A stretch of DNA of 64,000 bases, taken from the NCBI GenBank assembly GCA_965262235.1, contig OZ253504.1:1550001-1614000 (forward strand), written 5' to 3'. Source of the DNA: CATQGW01 sp965262235. Its GTDB lineage: Bacteria > Chloroflexota > Dehalococcoidia > Bin125. A model generated the notes under the pieces. It did not search any database. It was given only the letters and a program-made list of their open reading frames with translations, and had not been told where the DNA came from. Shown here one piece after another: positions 19,276 through 26,853 of this stretch (the first letter of the stretch is position 1; every line of letters starts with the position of its first letter). The translations under genes were made by a program, and so were the position numbers.

Positions 19276-20094
19276 CTATCGCTCGCCGCCGCGGACGCGC
19301 TTGAGCTTCTCGAAGGCGCGTTGCACCGGCCGCAGCTGGCGCCGTCCCTCAACCATGCGCGGGTCGGCAGTCCCAAAGCGCGCGCCGGTCGCGTACATGT
19401 GGAACGCCGACGTGATGTGCGTCGTGAAGCCCTGCGCATCGAGCATGTTGTTGATCGAGAACTTGATCTGGCGCAGCGCCATCGGCGAGTGCTCGGCCAC
19501 CTCCTCGGCGTACTCCAGGGTTTTGCGCTCGAGCGCCTCCGGTGGGTAGACGCGGTTGACGAAGCCGAACTCCATCGCCTCCTGGGCCGGGATGAAGCGG
19601 TTCTGGAAGAGGATTTCCTTGGCCTTGCGCGCGCCCAGGTCCCAGGGCGCGGAGAAATACTGGGTATGCGAGGGCAGGAAGAGCGCATCGTTGGCAGCGA
19701 AGATCAGATCCATCGAGGCTGCGACCATCCAGCCGCCGAAGATGCAGCGCCCCTGGACCATCGCGATCGTCGGCTTGGGGATGTTGCGCCAGCGCAACGT
19801 GTTGGTGATTCGCGAGTCGCGCTGGCGGTCGTAGACGCCGACGAAATCCTCGGCCCAGCCGCGCTCGTCGCGGTCGTCCATTTCCGACGGCGAGCCGAGG
19901 TCGTGCCCGGCGGAGAAGTCAGGCCCGTTGCCCGAGAGCACGATCACCTGCACCTGCGGGTCGACGATCGCCTCCTGGAAGGCCGCGTCCATCTCCTCAA
20001 GCAGCACCCGGCTCTGCGCGTTGCGGTACTCGGGTCGATTGAGGATCACCCGCGCGACCGGCCCCGGCTCGTAGATGACATCGCGATAGCTCAT
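19276..20094 (-). CDS. Enoyl-CoA hydratase/isomerase (crotonase) family protein
   Basis: A 272-residue crotonase-fold protein acting on an acyl-CoA. It shows the oxyanion-hole segments DFSAGHDLG and GRCIFGGWM. At the first catalytic-Glu position of mitochondrial enoyl-CoA hydratase it has PSHTQY instead of PExxxG, while a Glu is kept in ARKAKEIL. It is therefore probably not a plain hydratase. It is first in a two-gene operon with the tandem CoA-transferase. Confidence 0.88.
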   Translation of the reverse strand: MSYRDVIYEPGPVARVILNRPEYRNAQSRVLLEEMDAAFQEAIVDPQVQVIVLSGNGPDFSAGHDLGSPSEMDDRDERGWAEDFVGVYDRQRDSRITNTLRWRNIPKPTIAMVQGRCIFGGWMVAASMDLIFAANDALFLPSHTQYFSAPWDLGARKAKEILFQNRFIPAQEAMEFGFVNRVYPPEALERKTLEYAEEVAEHSPMALRQIKFSINNMLDAQGFTTHITSAFHMYATGARFGTADPRMVEGRRQLRPVQRAFEKLKRVRGGER

Positions 20095-20262
20095 GAGCGC
20101 CTCCCAGATGCAGTGCCAGCGAAGATACCAGCGGGGGCCAGAGCGCGTGGCAGGCTGGCGTGGTCTCAGCTTGATCGCGGCTCAGGGACGGCGTAGCGTC
20201 GCAAGCGTGGGTCTTGCAGAGCGACTGTCAACCAGAGCAACTCCCAAGCGGCGAGAGAGCGG

Positions 20263-21492
20263 ATGATGACGGTATCAGCTGTGGATCCAGCGCTCGACGA
20301 GCAGCAACGAGTTGAAGACGGCCACTATGACGCAGAGGAGGCTCGCGAAAGCGACGTCGATGACGCTTCATATCCGATCGCCCAATACGACATCGTGTCA
20401 TCGCCGAACGACTTCAACACGAGGACAATGGTCGATTTCATCGAGTCGGGCGTCGTAATCGTTCCAGGCTTTCAGCGAAACTACGTGTGGGACATCAGGC
20501 GGGCGTCGAGGCTGATCGAGTCGCTCATCGCAGGCTTACCGGTGCCACAGGTGTTCCTCTACGAAAAGGCGCGTGACGAGTTTCTGGTGATCGACGGGCA
20601 ACAGCGGCTAATGTCGATCTACTACTTCGTGAAAGGGAGATTTCCCAAGAAGGACAAGCTCGCAGAACTCCGTATCAAATCTGGAGGATTGAGCAACATT
20701 AGCCCGGAACTGCTCGCGGATCATCGATATTTTTCAGACTTCGAGCTGAACTTGCCGGAGGCCATCCCTGGCCAACCAAACCGGCTGCATAAGTACCGGT
20801 ATTCCGGCTTGGAGGACGGCGATCGAACGACGTTCGATCTTCGCACGATCAGGCATATCATCGTTCGGCAGATGCAACCGGATGGTGATGATGCGATGTA
20901 CGAGATCTTCAACCGGTTGAATTCTGGGGGAGTCAACCTCACGCCACAAGAAGTGCGACGCTGCGCGTACGACTCCAGGTTCTACGACATGCTGTACGAG
21001 ACGAACGTGAGGGAGGAGTGGCGTGCGTTGGTTGGGGCGCAAGCGCCTGACATTCACCTGCGGGACGTAGAAATCCTGCTCAGAGGATTCGCGATGTTGA
21101 TCAGTGGGGCATCCTATCGCCCATCAATGGTCAAGTTTTTGAATCAGTTTTCCAAAGATGCCAAGTCGTTCGAGCCTCCGCAACTTGAACAACTGCGGGA
21201 ACTACTCGATTCATTTCTGGAAAGCTGCAGCGAGCTGCCGCAAGATGCCTTCCATACTAGCCGGGGCCGGTTCAGCCCCACGATATTTGAGTCTGTCTTT
21301 GTAGCGGCGTGCGAACCGCCGTATGCCGAGGGCCAGTTAATCAAGGGGAGAATCACCAGCAAGTCGTTGTCGGCGTTGAAGGATGACGAGGCATTCAAGA
21401 ATGCCACGCAGAGCAGGACTACGGCCAGCACCAACGTTGTCGCTCGATTGGACCGGGCGCGCTCGATTTTGGAGCTGGATCAGTCCGAGTGA
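20263..21492 (+). CDS. DUF262 (GmrS-like/ParB-fold) protein, probable defence factor
   Basis: A 409-residue protein with the DUF262 motifs FQRNYVW (70-76) and DGQQR (111-115), which form the nucleotide-binding/hydrolysis site in the GmrSD and BrxU families. The C-terminal part is helical with no HNH (DUF1524) domain; the partner gene downstream supplies a HEPN domain instead. Base composition is visibly less GC-rich than its neighbours, suggesting acquisition by transfer. Its end overlaps the HEPN gene, so the two are coupled. A role in phage defence is inferred from the family. Confidence 0.85.
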   Translation: MMTVSAVDPALDEQQRVEDGHYDAEEARESDVDDASYPIAQYDIVSSPNDFNTRTMVDFIESGVVIVPGFQRNYVWDIRRASRLIESLIAGLPVPQVFLYEKARDEFLVIDGQQRLMSIYYFVKGRFPKKDKLAELRIKSGGLSNISPELLADHRYFSDFELNLPEAIPGQPNRLHKYRYSGLEDGDRTTFDLRTIRHIIVRQMQPDGDDAMYEIFNRLNSGGVNLTPQEVRRCAYDSRFYDMLYETNVREEWRALVGAQAPDIHLRDVEILLRGFAMLISGASYRPSMVKFLNQFSKDAKSFEPPQLEQLRELLDSFLESCSELPQDAFHTSRGRFSPTIFESVFVAACEPPYAEGQLIKGRITSKSLSALKDDEAFKNATQSRTTASTNVVARLDRARSILELDQSE

Positions 21493-22055
21493 TGGCCGAA
21501 GACGCTGAGGGTGTGATCGAGCGGCTGCAACAGGAGCACGACGAACTGAGAGAGCATCTTCTGGCCACCCAGAGGGTGACATGGGCGTCGAGGGTGGACG
21601 ATCAATTTGCCAAGGCGCTACTGCTCGCTGTTGCGAGCTACTTCGAAGCGAGAATGACAGGATGCGTCGTCGAGATCTTTGGGGAGGCGACGGAAGGCGC
21701 TGATGCGCTGGTGTCGTTTGTCCGGTCCAAGGCAGTAGCGCGGCGCTACCACGACTGGTTCGATTGGGACGCACGCAATGCCAATCGCTTCTTCAGCGCG
21801 TTTGGTACTGAGTTCCAAGAAGTGATGAAGGCGAAGTACGAAAACGATCCCGAGCTTGTTGGCGCCGTGCGCGCGTTCCTGGAGCTCGGACAGCTCAGGA
21901 ATCGGCTGGTTCACGAGGACTATGCGACATTCGCCATGCAAAAGACGCCGGAAGAGGTGTTCCAGCAGTACCGTGCGGCAATGAGGTTCGTCGAAGGATT
22001 CCCCGACGACCTTCGAGAGCACATGTCGAGCCAACCCATCAACGGCGTGTGTTAG
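21489..22055 (+). CDS. HEPN-domain protein (RiboL-PSP/MAE_28990-like), putative RNase
   Basis: A protein of 187-188 residues, mostly helical, with the HEPN catalytic motif RNRLVH (R136-N-x3-H141 counted from ATG 21492), the RNxxxH signature of HEPN ribonucleases. The N-terminal helix has a coiled-coil-like charged pattern (ERLQQEHDELREHL). Start is GTG 21489 (GTGA overlap with the DUF262 stop) or ATG 21492 (TGATG). HEPN proteins beside DUF262 proteins are typical of toxin-like defence modules. Like its partner it is lower in GC than the flanks. Confidence 0.82.
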   Translation: MMAEDAEGVIERLQQEHDELREHLLATQRVTWASRVDDQFAKALLLAVASYFEARMTGCVVEIFGEATEGADALVSFVRSKAVARRYHDWFDWDARNANRFFSAFGTEFQEVMKAKYENDPELVGAVRAFLELGQLRNRLVHEDYATFAMQKTPEEVFQQYRAAMRFVEGFPDDLREHMSSQPINGVC

Positions 22056-22117
22056 GTCGCACGCGGGGCGGGCGTGAGCACGTGGGCTTCGATAGGGTTC
22101 GCCGAGGGAGGCGGATC

Positions 22118-23179
22118 ATGGCGTTTGACTACGTTGGTTGTGAGTGGCCGATCACCGAGCGGATCCAGGCGGCGCATCGGCGCAGCTGGGATCGGCTCGC
22201 CGCGCCCGGTTTCTGGTGGACCGGCGCGGAGCGGGTCGCGATCGCCGCGGAGTCTCGCCGGGCGGCGGCGTTCCGGGGCGGTTCCGGCTCGGATCTGCTG
22301 CCCGAGGCGGCGGTGCACGCTGTGCAGAAGGTCGTCGTGGACAACGTCAATTTGTCGCGCGAGTGGTGCGATGAGATCTGCGCCGCGGAGGGGCTGAGCG
22401 ACGCCCACTACATCGAGCTGCTCGGCGTGCTGGTGTACGTGTTTTCGATCGACGAACTGCACCGCGCGCTCGATATTCCGCTCGAACCGCTGCCTGACCC
22501 CGTGGTCGGCGAGCCGTCGCGGCGCCGGCCGACGCAGGCGCGGCGAGTCGACGGCTGGCTGCCGATCACGCCGCCCGACGCGCTCGATCCGGAGGACGCC
22601 GAACTCTACGGCGGCACGCCGATCGCCGCCAACGTGCTGACCGCGTTGAGCCTCGTGCCCAGCAACCTGCCCTGGCTGGCGGAGCTCTCGACCGCGCATT
22701 ACGCGTCGTACATGGAGATGCGCGAGACCGGCAAGGTGCGCGCCATCTCGCGCGCCCAGCAGGAGCTGATTGCCGCACGAGTCTCGGTACTCAACGAGTG
22801 CTTCTATTGAACGACCGCCCACGTGGGGCTGCTCCGTGCGAGCAGCCGCGAGAACGACCGGCTCAACTTCGGCGCGATCGTCGATGTGTCGCAGGACAGC
22901 GGGGTCGACCACGGGGCGTTGCTGCTGCAGTTCACCGAGGCCGCGGTGCGTCGCAGCGACGCGCTATCCGGCTGCCGCCGCCGGGTCGCCGACGAACTCG
23001 GCGCGGACGCGCTCGTGGATGCGGCCGGCGTGGTCGCCAACTTCCAGCGCATGGTGCGGATTGCCGACGCGACCGGGATTCCGGTCGACCCCTACATCGC
23101 CGAACGCACCGGCTCGGTCTCAAAGACGCTTGGCCTGGAGGCGTTTCGTTCGGCGGCGAACACCTACGCGGCCGGATAA
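22118..23179 (+). CDS. AhpD-like selenoprotein A (Sec at in-frame TGA 22808-22810)
   Basis: If the TGA is read as selenocysteine, this is a 353-residue protein of the AhpD/carboxymuconolactone-decarboxylase fold, probably a thiol- or selenol-dependent peroxidase or reductase. The frame from ATG 22118 reaches NECFY, then TGA, then TTAH and continues open to 23179 with clear CMD-fold helices (ALLLQFTEAAVRRSD, FQRMVRIADATGIP). The active site reads E216-x11-C228-F-Y-U231-x3-H235, the same spacing as E118/C130/C133/H137 of mycobacterial AhpD, with Sec in place of the second Cys. GAGGGAGGCGG upstream is a good ribosome-binding site. A SECIS-like hairpin follows the TGA. selABCD are not in the window. 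Confidence 0.88.
22827..22847 (+). promoter_or_regulatory. Bacterial SECIS-like hairpin of selenoprotein A
   Basis: GGCTGCTC (22827-22834) pairs perfectly with GAGCAGCC (22840-22847) around the loop CGTGC, which contains the GU expected for SelB binding. The G of the loop lies 26 bases after the TGA, within the usual bacterial range and identical to the spacing in the downstream paralogue. Confidence 0.82.
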
Positions 23180-23207
23180 GAGCAGGGCGAAAGAAAGCGC
23201 TGATTCC

Positions 23208-24350
23208 ATGACCACGCCATTCGACTACAGCGAGGCGCCGTTCCCGATTCCGGACCGGATCCGCGACTGCCACCGGCGCGACTGGGAGCGGCTGCGCAGC
23301 CCCGGCGCCTGGTGGACCGGCGCCGAGCGGGTCGCGATCGCGCGTCAAACGCGTGCGGCCGTGGACTGCGAGCTGTGCCGCCAGCGCGCCGCGTCGCTAT
23401 CGCCGGCTGCCGTGGCTGGTCAGCACGATCCCGACGAGCTGCTCCCGGCTGCCGCCGTGGACGCGATTCACAAGCTCGTCAGCGACAATCCGCGACTCTC
23501 GAAGGCCTGGTACGACGAGGTCACGACCGCCGAGCAGATGAGCGACGCGCGCTATATCGAGCTGCTCGGCGTGCTCGTGCACGTCTTCGCCGTCGATGAA
23601 GTGCACCGCGCGCTCGATCTGCCGCTTGAGCCGCTGCCTGAGCCGCTGCCGGGCGAGCCTTCGTTGCGCCGGCCGACGGGTGCGAGGCAGGATGTCTCGT
23701 GGCCGCCGATCGTCCTGCCCGAGGGCGCCGATCCTGCGGACGCCGACATCTATGCGGACATGCGCGGCCGCCCCGCGAACGTGATCAGCGCGCTCAGTCT
23801 GGTGCCCGAAAACGTGCGCTGGCTGAACGACCAGTTCGCCGCGCATTACCTCTCCTGGCCGCAGATGGGCGAGATCGACAAGAACCACCGAACGTTGACC
23901 CGGCCGCAGCTGGAGCTGCTGGCGACGCGCGTCTCGGCGCTTAACGAGTGCTTCTATTGAACGCTGTCGCACGCGAACCTGCTCCGTCGGAGCAGCCGGG
24001 ACAACGACCAGCTCAATCTGCAGGGAACGACCGATTCAACGATCGATGTGGGTGTGCCCTTCGCCGACGTGCTGTTGGCCTACGCGGACGCAGCGGTGCG
24101 CCGTGACGCGGACCTCGCCGAGCGCCGCGCTGAGGTCGCCGCCGCGCTCGGCCCCGACGCGGTCGTTGATGCCGCGGCGACCGTGGCCAACTACCAGCGC
24201 ATGGTGCGGATCGCCGACGGTTGCGGCATCCCGCTCGACCACTTCACCGACGATGCCAGCGCTCCGTGGCGTGAGGGGCTCGGTGTCAACGACTACCACT
24301 CGGCGGTGAACACGTACGGGACCGAGGCAGCGGCAGCTATCCAGGCGTGA
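23208..24350 (+). CDS. AhpD-like selenoprotein B (Sec at in-frame TGA 23958-23960)
   Basis: Paralogue of the preceding gene, 28 bases downstream. The frame from ATG 23208 passes NECFY-TGA-TLSH and continues open to 24350, for 380 residues including Sec251. The active site is E236-x11-C248-F-Y-U251-x3-H255. Both genes share WWTGAERVAIA, ARYIELLGVLV/AHYIELLGVLV and NYQRMVRIAD/NFQRMVRIAD blocks on either side of the TGA, which shows that both halves belong to one protein. The 3' end overlaps the convergent ribH by 14 bases. A duplicated peroxidase pair with possible division of labour is an inference. Confidence 0.88.
23979..23995 (+). promoter_or_regulatory. Bacterial SECIS-like hairpin of selenoprotein B
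   Basis: CTGCTCC (23979-23985) pairs perfectly with GGAGCAG (23989-23995) around a GTC loop with GU at its start. The loop G is 26 bases after the TGA, exactly as in the upstream gene, although the stem register and loop bases differ. Confidence 0.8.
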
Positions 24351-24831
24351 TCGCGCGGAGCACGCGCACCGTCTCGATCGCCGCCTGAGCGGCCTCTTCG
24401 CCCTTGTTGCCGGCCTCGCCCCCGGCGCGGGCGACGGCCAGCCCCGCGGTCTGCGTGGCCAACACCTCGAAGATGCAGGGGACGCCGGTCTCCAGACCGA
24501 CGCGGCCGATGCCGCGCGTCGCCTCGTCGACGACCAGGCGGTAGTGGTCGGTCTCGCCCTGGATCACCGCGCCGAGGCAGATCACCGCATCGAAGCGCCC
24601 GGTGCGCGCGCAGGTCTGCGCGATCAGCGGGATCTCGAACGCGCCGGGCACCCAATACACATCGATGTCGTCGTCCGACGCGCCGCTGGCGAGCAGGTGG
24701 TCGAGGCAGCCGTCGAGCAGCTTGGTGGTCACGAAGTCGTTGAAGCGCGAGACGACGATCGCGATGCGCAGGCCCAGCGCGGGGCCGCGCTCGGGGTCGG
24801 GCGGGGCGGCGCCGTCGTGAATGCGTGCCAT
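24337..24831 (-). CDS. ribH: 6,7-dimethyl-8-ribityllumazine synthase
   Basis: Condenses the ribitylamino-pyrimidinedione with dihydroxybutanone phosphate, the penultimate riboflavin step. The 164-residue protein has the family blocks VVSRFNDFVTTKLLDG, WVPGAFEIPL, CLGAVIQGETDHY and NKGEEAAQAA. ATG 24831 overlaps the ribBA stop by one base (TGATG). It is last in the rib operon. Confidence 0.95.
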   Translation of the reverse strand: MARIHDGAAPPDPERGPALGLRIAIVVSRFNDFVTTKLLDGCLDHLLASGASDDDIDVYWVPGAFEIPLIAQTCARTGRFDAVICLGAVIQGETDHYRLVVDEATRGIGRVGLETGVPCIFEVLATQTAGLAVARAGGEAGNKGEEAAQAAIETVRVLRAITPG

Positions 24832-26231
24832 CAGCCGATCGCCGCGCGGCGCGGCGGCAGCGGCCGGCCGCCCTCGTGGTCGTCGGCAGCCTCCGTCGCG
24901 TCGAGCGCATCGGCGTCGAGCAGGTGGCCCATCTTCTCGTGTTTGGTCGTGAGGTAGCGCACGTTGTGCGGGTTGGCCTTGGCGATCACCGGGACGCGCT
25001 CGACGATCTCCAGGCCGTAGCCGGCGAGACCGTGGCGCTTGGCCGGGTTGTTTGTGATCAGGCGAATGTGCGAGACGCCGAGGTCGCGCAGAATCTGCAT
25101 CCCGATCCCGTAGTCGCGACGGTCGGCCGCAAAGCCCAGCGCCAGGTTGGCCTCGACCGTGTCCATCCCGGCGTCCTGGAGCGCGTAGGCGGCGATCTTG
25201 TTGTGCAAGCCGATCCCACGGCCCTCCTGAGACATGTAGACGATCACGCCGCGCCGTTGCTCGGCGACCAGCCGCATTGCGATATCGAGCTGCTCGCCGC
25301 AGTCGCAGCGCTGGGAGGCGAAGACATCGCCGGTCAGGCACTGCGAGTGAACCCGAACCAGCGTCGGTTCGTGGCTGTCGACCTGGCCCATCACCAGCGC
25401 GACGTGTTCCTCGTTGCTGCCGCGCGGCCGATAGCCGACGAGCCTGAAGGTGCCGTGCACGGTGGGCAGCCTGGCCTCCGAGACGCGCTCAACGAGCTGC
25501 TCCGTGCGCAGGCGGTGCTGGATGATCTGCTCAACGCTGACCATCTTGATGTCGTGGCGTCGCGAGAAGCGGATCAGCTGCGGCAGCCGCGCCATCTCGC
25601 CGTCGCGCTTCATGATCTCGCAGATCACTGCGCCGGGCTGTAGGCCGGCGAGCCGGCAGAGGTCGACGCTGGCCTCGGTTTGGCCGGCGCGCACGAGCAC
25701 GCCGCCCTCGCGGGCGCGCAGCGGGAACATGTGACCCGGTCGCACGAGGTCGTCAGCCGTCGAATTGGGGTCCATCAGCACCTGCACGGTGCGCGCACGG
25801 TCGGGCGCCGAGATGCCGGTGCTGACGCCGGTGCGCGCCTCGACGCTGACCGTGAACGCCGTACCGAGCGGGGCCGTGTTCTGGGTCTGGTCGACCATCA
25901 GGCGCAGCCCCAGCTTGTCCAGCCGCGTGCCGTCCATCGCGATGCAGATCAGGCCGCGCCCGTGCGTGGCCATGAAGTTGATCGTGTCGGAGGTGACAAA
26001 CTGCGCGGGCAGGGCGAGGTCGCCCTCGTTCTCGCGGTCTTCGTCGTCGGTGACGATCAGCGGTTCGCCCAGGCTGAAGGCGTGGATCGCCTCTTCAACC
26101 GTGCAGAAGGGCGACTTGCGGCGCCCCGTCTTGGCGCCAGGCGCGCGCGTGCGGGTACCGCGCCGACGCGGCGTCGGTGACGCAGTGATCTCCGCCTCGG
26201 TCGCTTCGGGAGCCGGATCATTCTCAGGCAT
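24831..26231 (-). CDS. ribBA: Bifunctional DHBP synthase / GTP cyclohydrolase II
   Basis: Supplies both riboflavin precursors: dihydroxybutanone phosphate from ribulose 5-phosphate and the pyrimidine from GTP. The 466-residue protein has an N-terminal basic, Thr/Arg-rich extension (about 45 residues), the RibB domain (DDEDRENEGDL, ATHGRGLICIAM, GHMFPLRAREGGVL) and the RibA domain with the zinc cysteines in CLTGDVFASQRCDCGEQL and QEGRGIGLHNK. ATG 26231 lies within the end of ribE (8-base overlap). No truncation. Confidence 0.95.
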   Translation of the reverse strand: MPENDPAPEATEAEITASPTPRRRGTRTRAPGAKTGRRKSPFCTVEEAIHAFSLGEPLIVTDDEDRENEGDLALPAQFVTSDTINFMATHGRGLICIAMDGTRLDKLGLRLMVDQTQNTAPLGTAFTVSVEARTGVSTGISAPDRARTVQVLMDPNSTADDLVRPGHMFPLRAREGGVLVRAGQTEASVDLCRLAGLQPGAVICEIMKRDGEMARLPQLIRFSRRHDIKMVSVEQIIQHRLRTEQLVERVSEARLPTVHGTFRLVGYRPRGSNEEHVALVMGQVDSHEPTLVRVHSQCLTGDVFASQRCDCGEQLDIAMRLVAEQRRGVIVYMSQEGRGIGLHNKIAAYALQDAGMDTVEANLALGFAADRRDYGIGMQILRDLGVSHIRLITNNPAKRHGLAGYGLEIVERVPVIAKANPHNVRYLTTKHEKMGHLLDADALDATEAADDHEGGRPLPPRRAAIG

Positions 26232-26853
26232 GGGCTTCTCCTCCCGCCGGATCGAGGACCGGCCGGACGCCGGTCTCGCGCGCTTCAAGCAGCGCATCCA
26301 CGTAGCGGGCGAGGATATCCGTTTCCAGATTCACCTCGTCGCCCGCTCGCCGATCGAGCAGGTTGGTGTGTTCCTGAGTGTATTGGACGAGAGACACAGC
26401 GAAGCCCGAATCGTCCTTGCTGACGATCGTCAGGCTGACTCCGTCGATCGCGACCGGACCCTTGACGATCATGTAGCGCAGCAGCTCGGGCGGCGCGTTG
26501 TAGGCGGCGACGATCGCGTCCGCCTCGGGCTTCGCGTCGCGAAAGCTGCCCCGCCCCTCGACAACGCCGCGCACGATGTGGCCGCTCAGGCGGTCGCTGG
26601 CGCGCAGCGAGCGCTCCAGGTTGACGCGTGCGCCGGCCTCGAGCTGGCCCAGATTCGAGCGGCGGTAGGTCTCCGGCATCACGTTGGCGAGAAAGGTCGT
26701 CTCGTCGAACTCGGTCACGGTCAGATCGACGCCGTTGATCGCGATGCTGTCGCCGAGCTGGGCGTCGGTCAGGATCTTCGGCGCGCGGATGCGCAGCACG
26801 CCGTCGGACGCTTCCTCGATCGCGCCGACCTCTTCGATGATGCCGGAGAACAT
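26224..26853 (-). CDS. ribE: Riboflavin synthase alpha chain
   Basis: Dismutates two lumazine molecules to riboflavin. The 209-residue protein has the duplicated lumazine-binding barrel: MFSGIIEEVG at the start, ANVMPETYRRSNLG, GPVAIDGVSLT and a second YTQEHTN segment. The first barrel ends in GHIVRGVVEG where most family members have GHxVxGHVDG, so the usual second His is Val. ATG 26853 overlaps the ribD stop by one base. Confidence 0.94.
   Translation of the reverse strand: MFSGIIEEVGAIEEASDGVLRIRAPKILTDAQLGDSIAINGVDLTVTEFDETTFLANVMPETYRRSNLGQLEAGARVNLERSLRASDRLSGHIVRGVVEGRGSFRDAKPEADAIVAAYNAPPELLRYMIVKGPVAIDGVSLTIVSKDDSGFAVSLVQYTQEHTNLLDRRAGDEVNLETDILARYVDALLEARETGVRPVLDPAGGEAHA

Noticed and set aside
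22808..22810. Reading the TGA as a normal stop, giving two separate short genes
   Set aside because: The part after it has no nearby start codon, continues the same fold in the same frame, and the same arrangement occurs in the paralogue with a SECIS hairpin each time.
22770..23207. Extension of selenoprotein B upstream of 23208
   Set aside because: It overlaps selenoprotein A in another frame and shows no similarity to the family; paralogue alignment starts at ATG 23208.
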